Made by a program: the position numbers and the translations under genes. The notes under the pieces are model-generated. The model had not been told where the DNA came from, did no database searches, and saw nothing but the letters and a program-made list of their open reading frames with translations. Below, piece by piece: positions 11,041 through 22,599 of a stretch of DNA of 64,000 bases. Origin of the DNA: Peromyscus leucopus (taxonomy: Eukaryota; Chordata; Mammalia; Rodentia; Cricetidae); the NCBI RefSeq assembly GCF_004664715.2, contig NC_051070.1, positions 48,297,956 to 48,361,955 of the forward strand, read 5' to 3'. How positions within the stretch are numbered: the stretch's first letter is position 1; each line of letters begins with the position of its first letter.

Positions 11041-11451
11041 AAACCCCCCTCCAACAGCTGTTTTCTGTCTCCTGGAGTCAATGACAGGGAAAATAATTCT
11101 AGAATTGGGTTGTCCAACAAAACCTTCTGAAGACGTGGAAATGGATTGCTGTCCAACACATCTGCCATGACATGGGCCAAGTATGACTAAGAAACTGAGT
11201 TTAAATTATAATTAACTTTGATTTCATGATGCCACATGGGCACACAGTGCAGTTCTTGAATAAGGCTGACTAGAGAGAAATAGAGACTAGATGCACTGTG
11301 CAAAATCAAATTGGAAAGTGAGCCATACATGGTGATGCCTTGCAGGTAGTAGGGAGAGAGGACCCGGGGAGAGAATAGTGAGAATTGCTGTTGCTATTTT
11401 GTTGTGATAACTGCTTATAATCTTACTTTTAGAATATGAGTAAGGGGTTCT

Positions 11452-11872
11452 CTCAGTTGGGGTTTCTATTGCTGTGAGGAAATACCATGGCCAAAAAGCA
11501 AGTTGGGGCGGGGTGGGGGGGGGAGAGTTCATTTGGCTTACACTTCCACATTGCAGTCCATCATTGAAGGAAGCCAGGACAGGAATTCAAGCAGGGCTAG
11601 AACTTGGAGGCAGGAGCTGACGCAGAGGTCATGGAAGGGAGCTGCTTACTGGCTTGCTCCTCGTGGCTTGCTCAGCTTGATCTCTTATAGAAGCTAGGAC
11701 CATTAGCCCAGGGGTGGCACCACCCACAATGGGTTGGGTCTTCCCCCATCAATAACTAATTAAGAAAATGCCATACAGCCAGAATTTACGGAGATATTTT
11801 CTCAGTTAAGGTTCCCTCCTTTCAGATGACTCTAGTTTGAGTGCCAAGTTGACATAAGACTAGCCAGGACAG
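11452..11872 (-). repeat. Rodent MT-type LTR, minus strand
   Basis: Reverse complement of the LTR type at 54,846: AGTTGGGGTTTCTATTGCTG, CTTACTGGCTTGCTCC, GGTGGCACCACCCACAATGG, AAGTTGACATAAGACTAGCC. Confidence 0.8.
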
Positions 11873-12940
11873 GGATAGAGGGTAAAATGGCCCGTATGTG
11901 AGACTGGAGGGGGCTGAGGAAAAATGTAAACATAATGTGGACTTTTGGACTGAACTCTGAAACAGATAAAGGCTATGGGCAGCAACAATCTTCTAAAATC
12001 TGGTAAAGTCTGAAGTTAAGCTGACAGGATTGAGCCAACATTAACATCTCAGATGTAATGATTGCCCTGTGATTGACACTGACAGAAGCTGGGGAAGAGG
12101 GGCTGGGAGCCCTTCACACTATTTCTCAAACTTCTCTGTGAGTCTAAATGAGCTCAGAATTCCAAGTGAAAATAGTCAGAATCAGACAAAGTTTTCAGGA
12201 AAAGCACTAAATCGCTCCCATCGCTGACATCAGCCAAACGTGTGCTGTTCCTACTCTGCAGTGTTTTCCTCTCCTCTGTCTTCTTTCCGGTTGCCACAGT
12301 CCCTTTGCCTGTGCCGAGCACCCCACATCCTGAGACAATCTCTTCTTTAGGAAACCTCTCATTCCCCCTCCCCCTCCATCTCAGATGAAGTCTCTCCACT
12401 GTAAATTCCACAGCGGTCTCGCCTTCCCCATTCCCTATCTTGTCCTCCAAGCTGGGAAGCAGATTTTGTGAGGGCAGGTTCTGCAAAATTCCCTGCTGGA
12501 CTGACAGCATGTCAATGAACTAAGGAAGCTACTCAAGGATTGGGGGAGTCCGTCGTGTCTATGTAGTTTCTGACTCATGCATTTGACATTGTGTATGATG
12601 TTAGGCTGTACAGATTAACTAACAGACCTGCTTCTTGCTAGACTAGCTGGGACACTAAGTCATTTAAGGAAGATCGCTGTGACTGTGGTACAGTAACATG
12701 AAGTGAGATAGAAGAAGCCGTGCCTGCGTCTGCTTTCAGTTGCAATCTCTTGAAATAAGACATCCTTGCTGGAGAGCAAGCAATACCCAGCTGAAAATCC
12801 TGCATGGGGAAGACTAGTTTGCAGGATCTTGGCCAGCTCAGAAATGAGTCACCATGTCCTCTGTCCGAGCAGTCTGGCCAGGAGCCATTTGTTGACTCTG
12901 CGGGTGTGTCTGGAGGACTGTCTATGAAAGCACAGCCCTA
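11873..12940. other. Rubcnl intron, unannotated
   Basis: No feature supported. Confidence 0.5.
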
Positions 12941-12944
12941 GGGG

Positions 12945-13106
12945 CCGAAGATGAAGAATGAACAAAACCAACAATGTCTCTGCCTTCATGGAACTTACTT
13001 CTGGTAATGGAGACAAATAATAATCTCTAAATAAAACAGAGTGGTCTAGGGATGGATGCCGTGCTGAGAGTAAACAGTGTGGAGGATGATCGCATGAAGC
13101 GCGCGT

Positions 13107-13156
<50 letters not shown>

Positions 13157-13345
13157 GTCTGTGGCCAGATGGGCACATTCCACAGGGCAACCAGAGAAGA
13201 CTTGGGGAAAAGAGGAGGAGGAGGGGGAGAGGAAGAAGAGGAGTGGGGAGAAGGTAAAGATGTGAAGGAGCCAAGAGTCATAGGGAAGTTTACAGGGAGA
13301 GCATTCTAGGGAGAGGAAACAACAGATTCAAATGCCTGTCGGGAA
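12945..13345 (+). repeat. L2-type 3' end, interrupted by (CA)n
   Basis: TGCCTTCATGGAACTTACTT, AATAATAATCTCTAAATAAA and later GAGCATTCTAGGGAGAGGAA follow the L2 3' order. A (CA)n tract (13,108-13,155) and a purine tract (13,203-13,258) sit inside. Confidence 0.6.
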
Positions 13346-13568
13346 TGGCTGGGTTCTCCAAGTGCCCACTGGAGAAGCAGCCAGGATGCTGGTCCTCCTA
13401 GCTCCTGGCTAGTCATGCAGCTTTGTAGGTCATGATGGCCTCCATGAGTCCTTCACAATATGCCCACACCAAAACGTCTGTCTCACACCAAAACAATACA
13501 CAGTCCAGCTCTGCTGATCTTCACTCTGTCATCAGGTAACAAGCAAACAGTGCAGGACCCATACTTAC

Positions 13569-13633
13569 TGGGCTGTATTGGAGACCCACATCCAGCACAG
13601 AAGAAATTCTGGGCCACTACCGCTATGTCCCTC
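13569..13633 (-). CDS. Rubcnl: Rubcnl coding exon, first zinc knuckle (CAGCG)
   Basis: This 65-base exon between GTCCTCAG and A|GTAAGT encodes RDIAVVAQNFFCAGCG then SPIQP. The CxxC pair opens the Rubicon-homology domain, in which clustered cysteines bind zinc and, in Rubicon and Pacer, form the Rab7-binding surface. Entry phase is one base and exit phase is one base, which with AG of the next exon makes Lys before FVKRL. It matches the human residues NFFCAGCGTPVEPK. Confidence 0.93.
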
Positions 13634-15078
13634 CTGAGGACAGAAAATGGCAGTGGTTACACATTTCAGAGTTGGTCAGTGCAGCATTTTTCATTGATAG
13701 AAAAGCAGTTGACATCATGGTGTGTTCCTTGGTTTGGGGTCCTTAATTTTGTCTTTTTTTCATTTTGTGAAAATTTTATACTTATCTAATATGGTCTTCT
13801 AATTGAAACCCCTGGGCTTTATGAAGCTAGGACCCTAAAAATCTCAGTTGTCCCCAAATTAGAAGTCAGTATCACAAAGAACTCTCTTATTATAGAGTCC
13901 TTGGGGCTTCCCACTGCCCATGAACAGAAGCCAGAGGTACACTAAAGACAGCCAAGGGAACACAACACAGTCTGACATGCTTGGAAAAGTCACGGGTGAA
14001 TAAATACAATACACACTGGAATAAGAGATGAGGCAAGACACATTTATCAAATGCTCCTGTGGAGAAGGTTCTGGGAGCAGCTGTGCCCCAATTTCAACAG
14101 TGACCTAGAATTATGGGCAAAGTGGTAAATTTAAATATTTATTGTAGTCTAAGGTCAACAAAAATTGCCAAGGTTAAAAAAAAATGTGTTAAATCTCCAT
14201 CCATATGTCTTATGGAGGATTCTGGGAAATTTGAGAGAAAAGATATCCTGTGCAATGAAAGTGACCTGCCCCAGTGCCTTGAGGGCAAGTTCTGCCCCAG
14301 CAGTCGAAGCACCCTTCCTGGGATCCACTAAGTCTGAGAGCAAAGACGGTGAGCAGGGATATGGTGCATGAGAGACCTCCAGGGAGCAGCGAACATTGCT
14401 CCATAGCCCTGAAGCTTGCAAGAGAGACCAAGAGAACAGAAAAACTGCAGGTGGCTAAAATATGTTGCCTGTAACCTTTATCTGTAATCCATTCCATACT
14501 CTCAAAACAAATCACAATTAAACTACTATGTACACACCATATGTATGGCCACAAAGACACACACTACATAGGTTTAGTCCCTTTTTGTATAATTTTAGCT
14601 GTCTCGGAGCTTCTGTGATTTTACAGAATAAAGATTCTACTTATGTTCTGTACATTTCTCAACTACGGCCAATCTCCTTGAGATTAAATTCTTCTTTTAA
14701 AACTACTATGCATTCATGGTTCTTTTAATTGCACACTAGCTGGTCTAGAAAATAGAATGATCTCATTATTTTAAATCATTGTATTTGGGTTTTGTTTCAG
14801 AAATAGCCCCTTGAAAGGTCTTCTTTAGGCCTATTTAATCTACAAGGGCTATATAATGTTCATAATTGGGGAGGGAGAGTTACACTTTTAACGTATGTGA
14901 ATACTTATGTATCCTCCCCCCAAAGCTCACGATAGAGTGCCAAAACTAAGCCAGACACACATTCTCCTTTGTCCCTCAGGGCACTGTTTTTTTCTTCTTC
15001 TGCTTCCATACGTATCAGGTGGGACCCATCACATGTTCCAAGTAGAACCTAAGATTTGCGGCAGCACCTCACACTTAC
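13634..15078. other. Rubcnl intron, unannotated
   Basis: AT-rich unique sequence, no repeat recognised. Confidence 0.5.
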
Positions 15079-15224
15079 TTGATTGGCGTGTGAACAGTAA
15101 GTATGATTTGAAATCGAGAAGGTACCCAGTCTTCAGCTCCTGGGACCTTAGACTTGAGCGTGATTTCCTGTGTTGCGTCCACACTGGAGTCAAAGTCTTC
15201 CCCAGCATTCTCTTCATTCCCAGC
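15079..15224 (-). CDS. Rubcnl: Rubcnl coding exon (EDWVPSRFQII)
   Basis: This 146-base exon begins in phase 0 after a TCATGTAG acceptor with AGNEENAGEDFDSS, continues VDATQEITLKSKVPGAEDWV and then PSRFQIILTVHTPI. It ends ATCAA|GTAAGT in phase 2. It matches the human stretch NEECVRKDFESS through RGTEDWAPPRFQIIFNIHPPLK. It leads into the Rubicon-homology domain; the next exon starts with the last base of a Lys codon followed by RDIAVVAQNFFCAGCG. Confidence 0.92.
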
Positions 15225-15404
15225 CTACATGACACAGGAGAGGGTTCAGGGGTGACCTCAGAAAGCACATTTCGGGAGTTTAATTGAAAAGAACTCTCAA
15301 GTATGTTTCCCATTAAAATTTACCACCAGAAATTGGAACTGGTTATAGCTGATCTAAAGGACTTGTCCTCTACTTTCCAGCTGAGCCCCTGTCCCCCTCT
15401 ATTT

Positions 15405-15560
15405 TTTTTAATGATTGTGTGTGTGGCGCCTGTGCAGGCTAGAAGAGCATGTCACATCCCCTGGAGCTGGAGTTCCCTGCAGTTGTGAGCAGACCGGTAT
15501 AGGTGCGGGGAACTCACACTGCAAGACAGCAGCGCTCTTCCCACTGAGCCTGAGCCGGCC
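15405..15560 (-). repeat. B2-type SINE fragment
   Basis: Reverse strand of B2: CCCCTGGAGCTGGAGTTCCC, AGTTGTGAGCAGACC and CACTGAGCC end. Confidence 0.7.
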
Positions 15561-16325
15561 TGTTTTAGGATTTCAGCTCATTTGTCTCCCGACTTCCCAT
15601 GTGGTGAGAAGAGTTCCTCGACCTGGGATTCTTCATGACAGAAGCAGCCCCCAGGGACTAAAGCAACAGCCAATCAGAGCTTCGCCATGGTCTTGCTGCA
15701 GAACCCTAGTTTACAAAGCTGAACGGCTTACTGTAAAATCTTACATTTTCCCGTCGCCATTGAAAATCCAGACTTCTCCAATCAGCCTTCTGAAACCTCC
15801 ACAGTTTGGCCATTCAAATTATCATTCAAGCCTGTTCCCAGGGCCCCCACCCCACCCCCACCTCGCACTGTCCACCCCACCTGAGTCTCTGCTCATCTGG
15901 GCTCCAGACCCCCTCCATTTGTGTTCCAGTGGCCCTTGCTAAGAACACTTCCCCACAGGGTCTGGCTGCCCCAGCACCGTCTGGCTAACACCTGGCTCAG
16001 GATCTAAGCTCTCCAGCCAGCTTTCCTAAGTAAGTTCCTCTGGTAGAATTAGACGCCTGGCTACCCTGGCCCTTCCAGAGTGGGGTTTTTCCAGCCCTTC
16101 CTTTAGCATTTACTACCACCGGGGGTTTCCATGTTCTCTGAGGACAGGATATCCGGCAAGCAGAGTCTTGTGGGTTTTCACATCTGTCAGTCAGGAGTGG
16201 CACCTGCTTCACCACTGACCTGCCCTGCCCACTGCCCTGCCCTGCCCACTGCCCTGCTAAGGTCTCGGCCCAACATGTTAAAATAAAAGTAAGAAGGAGG
16301 GAAAAATGAGAACACCACCCCAGGA
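15561..16325. other. Rubcnl intron, unannotated
   Basis: C-rich unique sequence (15,790-16,060) and a short CTGCCCTGCC reiteration at 16,217-16,256; no gene. Confidence 0.5.
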
Positions 16326-16334
16326 TACTTGGGA

Positions 16335-16455
16335 GGATCCCAACATGTTAGCAAGCCTGTAATCCCTGCACTAGGGAGGTTGGAGTAGAGGATTCTGTAA
16401 GTTAGAGACGCCCCTGGGCTACATAGCAAGACCTTTTCTCAAAACAATAACAACA
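16335..16455 (+). repeat. B1-like fragment
   Basis: GCAAGCCTGTAATCCCTGCA and CTGGGCTACATAGCAAGACC. Confidence 0.65.
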
Positions 16456-16624
16456 TTGTGTGAATTGTTGGGCGTATTCCCTGATGTTTAATGGGTGCTC
16501 ACGTTCATTTGGAGACCTCCTAGACACTTAAGAACCATACAAGGAAACATAAATATTTGAATCGAGCAGGCCAAGTAAGAAATTAAGACTGTTTCATTCT
16601 ACATCAGCTGGCTTCCATACTTAC

Positions 16625-16757
16625 TCCTGAGCTGGCTGCTGTCAGGGAGCCTGGCATCGGGGAATTGACGTCCGACAGCACCTGCCACTTCCAGAACCCT
16701 CGAAGCAACTCTCTGGCTAACAGCCCAGCAGGACTGACGTCTGACTCACACGTTGCA
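16625..16757 (-). CDS. Rubcnl: Rubcnl coding exon (GLLARELLRGFWKW)
   Basis: This 133-base exon has a strong acceptor (TTTCTTTCTCTCATGTTTCAG) and a near-consensus donor (TCAGGA|GTAAGT). It encodes ATCESDVSPAGLLARELLRG, then FWKWQVLSDVNSPMPGS and LTAASSG, aligning with the human segment SAELLAKELYRVFQKCWILSVVNSQLAGSLSAAGS. It enters needing one base and leaves in phase 0. The amphipathic ELL helix looks conserved within RUBCNL proteins and precedes the Rubicon-homology domain. Confidence 0.92.
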
Positions 16758-17030
16758 CTGAAACATGAGAGAAAGAAACAAAGCGCTGGACAGCTGTGCA
16801 TGGGGAGTCGAGTCAGGGTCTTTGGGGTTTCGACTGTGTGTTGAGGAAACTGTATGAGACAGTCGGTTATTAGCTGGGCATCCAAAGCAATATCAGTTCA
16901 CCCGTGATCAGCAGACAGAGTCTCTCATTTAGTCAGGGGACTGAGACCTGGGGTAGGGTGAAAAGAGCGCTGGATTTAAAGTCAGAAAACCGGAGTTCAA
17001 ACCCTTCTTCTGATGTTTAGCAGCATCGTG

Positions 17031-17168
17031 AGGCTGACCCATCCTTTAATCTCAGCATTGGGGTGACAGAGGCAGGGGGATCTCTGTGAGTTTAAGGCCA
17101 GTCTAATCTACCTAGCAACTATATGTCTATCCAAGACAGCTAGAGCTACATAGTGAGACCCTGTCAAC
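17031..17168 (+). repeat. B1 SINE
   Basis: CCTTTAATCTCAGCATTGGG, ATCTCTGTGAGTTTAAGGCC and GAGACCCTGTC. Confidence 0.85.
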
Positions 17169-17245
17169 GGGGTTGGGGACACTGTGGCATCCTTTATAAG
17201 CCTCAGCTTCCATGTCTCTACAACAGGGTTACAAATAAATGCCCA

Positions 17246-17462
17246 GGTCTGGAGAGATGGCTCAGCAGTTAAGGGCACTTGTTGCTCTTGCAGAGAACCA
17301 GGATTTGGTTCCATCACCTACATGGTAGCTCACAACCATCCATAACTCCAGTTCTAGGGGGTCAAATCCCCTCTTCGGACCTCCATGGGCATACAGCATG
17401 CACATGGTACACATACATATATGCAGGCAAAACACTCACAAAATAAAATAAACCTAAGTTTG
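17246..17462 (+). repeat. B2 SINE
   Basis: TCTGGAGAGATGGCTCAGCA A-box, GGTAGCTCACAACCATCCAT and an AAATAAAATAAA tail. Confidence 0.95.
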
Positions 17463-17559
17463 TTTTAAATAAATGCACAAATATATATAATATGTAAAAC
17501 TTGTCTGGCCTCACTGTGAGGTAAAATGAAGATATATACGTTGCAGAATACCTATACAT

Positions 17560-17890
17560 TGTATGAAGATGTTTTGCTGTGATTGATGTAATAAAAAGCT
17601 GAATGACCAATAGCTAGGCAGGAGAGGATAGGCGGGACTTCTGAGGCAGAGAGAGGAAGTCAGAGGGATGAATCTATGCTTGCAGGAGACACAAGGAAGA
17701 CACTGAAGAGGTTGGACATACAGTACAGAGTAGAGATAACCAAGCCATGTGGCAGAACATAGATTAATAAAAGCAGGTTAATTTAAGTTCTAAGAGCTAG
17801 TTAGAAAAAAGCTTAAGCTAAGGCCAAGCTTTCATAATTAATAAGTCTCTGTGGGCTGGCCGTCCCAACAAGAAAGCTTGCTACACATAT
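17560..17890 (+). repeat. Cricetid ERV-type LTR, member B
   Basis: AATAAAAAGCTGAATGACCA, AGGTTAATTTAAGTTCTAAG, CTAGTTAGAAAAAAGC and TTTCATAATTAATAAGTC; related to 8,385, 25,540 and 55,700. Confidence 0.75.
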
Positions 17891-17939
17891 ACAATAGTCT
17901 TTCTCACACTATAACACACAGTGATTTGAGGGTGCTGTG

Positions 17940-18240
17940 CCTCGAATATGGGCAGTGTCCTCCAAAGGTCCGGATGTTAACAGATTGGCTCCCAGGGAGA
18001 TGATTGAAGCTTGGGAAGGTGGAATGTAGCAGGGGGTCTGTAGGTCCTTGGGAGCAGTAACTACAAAGGATGGTGGGACCCTTCCCTCTTCCCCGTGATC
18101 CTGCCATGGTATTCCCAAGACACACTGCCCTCACTGTCAATGACACTATCACGTCTTTGAGTTTCCAAAGGCAAGTAAACCTTTTCTCTCTGTAAGTTTG
18201 TCATCTCCGGTATCTTCTCATAGTAACCAAAGCTGCTGCT
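17940..18240 (+). repeat. Probable old LTR-like element
   Basis: GTGTCCTCCAAAGGTCCGGA and AGGCAAGTAAACCTTTTCTC resemble MaLR landmarks. Confidence 0.35.
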
Positions 18241-18424
18241 ATGGAGATGACTGTCTGAACTCTAGGTGACTGTCCTGTCTAATCCTAGTTCTTCTCCTGT
18301 TGCTGTGACAAAATTGACAAAAGTAACTGAAGGGGCCCAACACCCATGCACATAAAAAAATACAAATAAGTAAGCTGCAGAAAAATTAACTTAGGGGACA
18401 AAGGATTTATTTTACTTTTTCTGA

Positions 18425-18530
18425 TTTTAAATCTTTTTGTTTTGGGTTTTTTGTTGTTGTTGTTGGGTTTTTTTGTTTTGTTTTTTTTTTGTTTGTTTGT
18501 TTTTTGTTTGTTTGTTTGTTTGTTTTTTTT
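18425..18530. repeat. (TTTG)n / poly-T tract
   Basis: Poly-T and TTTG/GTT reiterations, the tail of the adjoining B1. Confidence 0.9.
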
Positions 18531-18672
18531 TTGAGACAGGATTTCTCTGTGTGGCCCTGGCTGTCCTGGATCTCACTTTGTAGAGTATGCTGGCCTCGAA
18601 CTCACAAAGATCCACCTGCCTCCTCCTCCCGAGTGCTGGAATTGAAGATGTGCAGTACCATCGCCTGGCTAA
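18531..18672 (-). repeat. B1 SINE
   Basis: GAGACAGGATTTCTCTGTGT, GGCCTCGAACTCACAAAGAT, CCGAGTGCTGGAATTG. Confidence 0.95.
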
Positions 18673-18984
18673 AATTCTTGATATCATAACACTTCCCCCT
18701 TCTCTTTCCACCCCCACCACCACCACTAACTTACTAAACCCCAACAACAATCTATTAACATTTGTCCTTAGACATGTAGTCTTTGCCTCTCATCAGGGGA
18801 ACTTCTCTTTGCAACAGACGGAGGCTACAGAAAACCACAACCAATCAGAATGCAGAGTTGTGGAGCCCAATCTCAATGGACACACCCACAAACTTCCCAC
18901 ACCCAAGGCTCCAGGAATGTTGCAGAAGAGGGGGCGGGAAAATCATTAGAGCCACAGGACTGGGGAGTTTGCTGTGAGACTCTG

Positions 18985-19318
18985 TCTCCTAGGAATGTCA
19001 GAAAGGACTTATTTAGCTCACTCTTCAAGGGACAGTCCACCATGGCAGAGAAGTCAAGGCACTGAGATTTTGAAGTGGCTCGTCACATCACACGAGCAAT
19101 CAGAAGAGAGCAATGAATACATGCATGCTAGCTCAGCTCTTTCTCCGTTTATGTGGTCCAGGTTACCTACCGAGAGGATGCTCCCACCCATAATTAACAT
19201 GGGCCTTCCAACATCAATTATCATAGTCAAGATAATCTCCATAGGCCAGCTAAGGGGCCCTACTCTCAGGTGGTTCTGGATTCTTCCAAGCTGACAATTA
19301 ACTCTAAACATCACGGAC
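18985..19318 (-). repeat. Degenerate MT-type LTR
   Basis: CTTATTTAGCTCACTCTTCA, CTCCCACCCATAATTAACAT, CATCAATTATCATAGTCAAG and TTCCAAGCTGACAATTAA are eroded LTR landmarks; the start may continue before 18,300. Confidence 0.5.
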
Positions 19319-19432
19319 CCCGCCTGTGGCTAATGTGGCCACAATATCAGGTATCAGTGGTAGAGTGTACATACATGGTGGCTCCAAAGAAACCCCAAGG
19401 GTCCATGTGTGTAAGCACAAGAAGACATGTAC

Positions 19433-19493
19433 CTCTTTAAAGAGCTGCAGGGGCGTCTGCTGCCTTCTGTGACGTCATTATATTCCCCAAGTT
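19433..19493 (-). CDS. Rubcnl: Rubcnl short coding exon (ELGEYNDVTEG)
   Basis: This 61-base exon lies between a TTTTCCCACAG acceptor and an AGAG|GTACAT donor. With one base from the preceding exon it begins ELGEYNDVTEGSRRPCSSLK, aligning with human ELGDFNDITETCSCSCSSSK. It starts in phase 1 and ends in phase 2, where the next exon supplies the last base of a Ser codon. The Cys-rich run found in the human protein is shorter here. It is short and its donor is only moderately strong, but the phase bookkeeping on both sides is exact. Confidence 0.85.
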
Positions 19494-20045
19494 CTGTGGG
19501 AAAATGAAAAGAAAGGGCAACAGGGTCATTCAGCCTGTCTCACTCAGTTAATTTTATCAGAATACAAAACATAGGTCCCTGCATTTAGGGAACCTGCAGT
19601 GGCTGATTACCTACGGACAACAGTGTGAGGCTCCAGTTAAGCACCAGGGATGGGATTTTTATATGAACTTCATCAAAACCACACAGCAGATGTAATGAAC
19701 ATCCGCCTTTTTGTTCAGTGCGTACCAGTGAGATGAACCATTATCAAGATGCTAGGGACTAGGAAACAGCTTCTCCTTCTCTGCATCCTGGCAGAGGTCT
19801 TCTCAAACATCCCAGACATGGCCTTGTATGTGCTGTTTGCTGGCAGGTGTGTGATGTGAGGGAGCTGGAAGCAAGGAAGTTCTAAATCTCACCTAACATA
19901 ACCAATTCATCCAAGTCTCGTTTGCAGGCCTCTCTCGGCACAGGAGAGGGAGAAAGTGTCTCAGGCACTGGGCTGACCTGGAGCACAGCATAATTTGACT
20001 CCCCCCCCTCAAAAAAAAAGCAAGAAGCACTTGGTCATCAGGAAG
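19494..20045. other. Rubcnl intron, unannotated
   Basis: Nothing recognised. Confidence 0.5.
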
Positions 20046-20049
20046 TGAG

Positions 20050-20285
20050 AGTGGAGGCTGGAGAGATGGGTCAGTTGACAAAGCACAAGGACCCAAGTTC
20101 AGCTCCCAGAACTGACAGAAAAAGCTGATAGTGATAGCTTGAGCTTGTCATCCTAACACTGAGGGGAAGTGGGGAGTAGGTGGATCTTGGGAGCTCACTG
20201 GAGTCAGTGAGCTAATCAGAGAGTTCCAGGCCAAGTGAGAGAGCTGTTCTGAAAAAAAAAACCAAAACCAAAACCAAGAGGACAG

Positions 20286-20341
<56 letters not shown>
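20050..20341 (+). repeat. B3-type SINE with long (CA)n
   Basis: GGCTGGAGAGATGGGTCAGT start, AGAGTTCCAGGCCAAGTGAG, A tail, then (CA)n at 20,288-20,341. Confidence 0.85.
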
Positions 20342-20345
<4 letters not shown>

Positions 20346-20397
20346 AAACACATATGCATGAATACCATAACAAGCAAACAGCTGAAGAGCAGGACAT

Positions 20398-20565
20398 CCG
20401 CAGGGTGGTGGTGGCACACGCCTTAAATCCCAGTGCTTGGGAGGCAGAGGGAGGTGACTATCTGAGTTCAAGGCCAGCCTGGTCTACAGAGTGAGTTCCA
20501 TGACACCCAGGGATATGCAGAGAAATCTTATCTTGAAAAACAAAACCAAAACAAACAAATAAAAC
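20398..20565 (+). repeat. B1 SINE
   Basis: GTGGTGGTGGCACACGCCTT, GAGTTCAAGGCCAGCCTGGT, A-rich tail. Confidence 0.9.
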
Positions 20566-20644
20566 TAAGAGTAGAACCCCACCCCACCTCCAGGCATGCA
20601 CAAAGCCCTGGGCTCAATCACAGTATTGCAAGGGAAAAAATGAC

Positions 20645-20836
20645 ATCAGGTATGAGGATAACCCACCTACAGTATCAGCACTTGGGAGGTAAAGGCTGGA
20701 GAATTGCACATTCCATTTAAACCAGTCTGGTATATAATTAAGACACTTTTGAAAGAAGAAGAGGAGGACTGTGAGGAAGAGGAGGGAGGAAAGAAAAAGG
20801 AAGAGGACGAAGAGGAAGAAGAAGAGGAAAGGGGAA
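20645..20836 (+). repeat. Degenerate B1 plus purine tract
   Basis: GTATCAGCACTTGGGAGGTA marks the B1; a GAAGAGGAAG-rich tract follows at 20,751-20,836. Confidence 0.6.
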
Positions 20837-21094
20837 AGAACAGCGTAGCTCCCAACTGACAGAAGTTTGGGGGTGAGCAGGGCTAAAGCTGCAGCTTCAA
20901 TGACTAAAAGCTGCAGGAAGTTAATTTAGGACCTTTCATTCACTATAATTAGGTGAAACAGGCTGATGCAATCTGTCCATTTTTAGATAGGTTTGAAAAT
21001 TTCCCATTATAATACAAAGTTTAAAATAAAACTAGTGAAGGCAAAATAAAAATGATAAAAATAAAAAGCCAACTGGCCACGAAACACATAGTAC

Positions 21095-21245
21095 AGGACA
21101 TAGAATCATGCTGGGTGGAGTCGTGTCCCTCCAAAGTTCGTGTCCACCTAGAGCGTGTGAATGTGGCCTCATTTGGCAATAGGATCTTTACGGACAGAAA
21201 GCAGAGTCAAGCCACAGCCTCCCCCACCGCAGAAGGGGTTGTGAT
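21095..21245 (+). repeat. Ancient interspersed repeat, family unsure
   Basis: TGTGTCCCTCCAAAGTTCGT... and TTTGGCAATAGGATCTTTAC resemble an old MaLR/MER-type consensus. Sequence on to 22,500 is unassigned. Confidence 0.35.
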
Positions 21246-22500
21246 GAATTATTAGATGTGTAGACGTGTTAAGTTAGAGGTTTACTATGCCCACCTCAAA
21301 GCTGGAGATATGATGCACAGGAAACAGAGAAAAATGGAGTGCTTTTGAGCCATCCAGGAAGAGTGTTAAACCAGAGGATCTGGGGCAAGTTTGACAGGTA
21401 CAGAAAGACACTTGAAAGAGAGCTCAGGACTGAAAACACAGGTCTCTCAGAGGCAGCCACCTAGAGGAAGTGACTGATGGAGACAAAATCTGCCAGAAAG
21501 TAAATATGGGGGATGGGGCTGAAGACAAGGTTTTCTTTAAGAAATGGATGCAAAGTGTGAATGCTAACATTCATGGCCAGCTTTTGCTGAGAGCTGCTGG
21601 CAGCAATGGCTTTACCAGAGGCTGTTGGAGTATACAGCAGGTGACAACTAGTGTTCAACAGATCGACACACCAGACGAATAACTCTCTGATGGGAAGCCC
21701 CACTGGCAAGGACTGTGGGGTCACTGACTGTAAATGACCAGTTGCTCCTGTCTGTAATTTATCTCATGTGCTACTACATTTCTTCCCTAAGAACTGCTAT
21801 GGGTGTTTTCCCACTGCTTGTATGTTTAGCTCATGTATGTATTCCATCTATTGGGCACACATATAGCTGTGGATGGTCAGGAAGATGATTTTCTGCTTAC
21901 GCTGTATAATTCTGATGACTAGAAATACTACTAGAATATTTTTCATAACTGACATAGGAAAGTAACAGTATTCTCCGTCACAAAGACAGCTAATTTTAGA
22001 CTTCAGAACAAATTCAAAACAGACTAGCTGCCCCTGCAGAGAATACACAAGGACAAATTCCCAGGTGTTTGTTGCTGAATCAAGGTCAGACTTGAAGCAA
22101 CTTTGGTAGAAATAACCCTCTGCAGTAATTGACTTTCTGCATGTAATCCCAGCCTCAGTTTATGTTATGAGACTCAGGGTTCAGGCAACTAACTATTATT
22201 GTTAAGTCCTGAATGTTATTAATGTCACTTTCTGTCTGGGAAAGAGCTGTGTGCACAGTCAAGTATTACTCACTGGCCAGTCAATGTGACCTCCCTAGTC
22301 TGAGAAAAACTGTGTGATTTATGATGTGTTATGAGAATGGGTCAGACCCTGAAAATGTAGCACATAATTGTCCAGAGTTTGGCTGTTTACTGCAAGCTGC
22401 AGGAAAACATAATGGAATTCAGCTACTATCACAAAAGCTACTACTTGGAAAAGTCAAGGACTTAAGCCATGGCTTAAGAAGTCTTGGTGATATTTTAGCT

Positions 22501-22557
22501 TTTATATATATGTAATATATATATATAATATATATTTTATATATATTTATATATATT
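22501..22557. repeat. (TA)n tract
   Basis: Alternating TATATA with a few interruptions. Confidence 0.95.
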
Positions 22558-22599
22558 AGCTGGTTCCTAAAATGATTTTCTTGCATGCTTCCAAGAACT

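Noticed and set aside
13108..13155. (CA)n arrays as CRISPR-like or Z-DNA regulatory arrays
   Set aside because: They are ordinary rodent dinucleotide microsatellites, most of them attached to B3 SINE ends.
22260..22310. A 26-base micro-exon between TTTTCTCAG and GTGAGT on the minus strand
   Set aside because: Its length would break the Rubcnl frame and the match to splice consensus can arise by chance.
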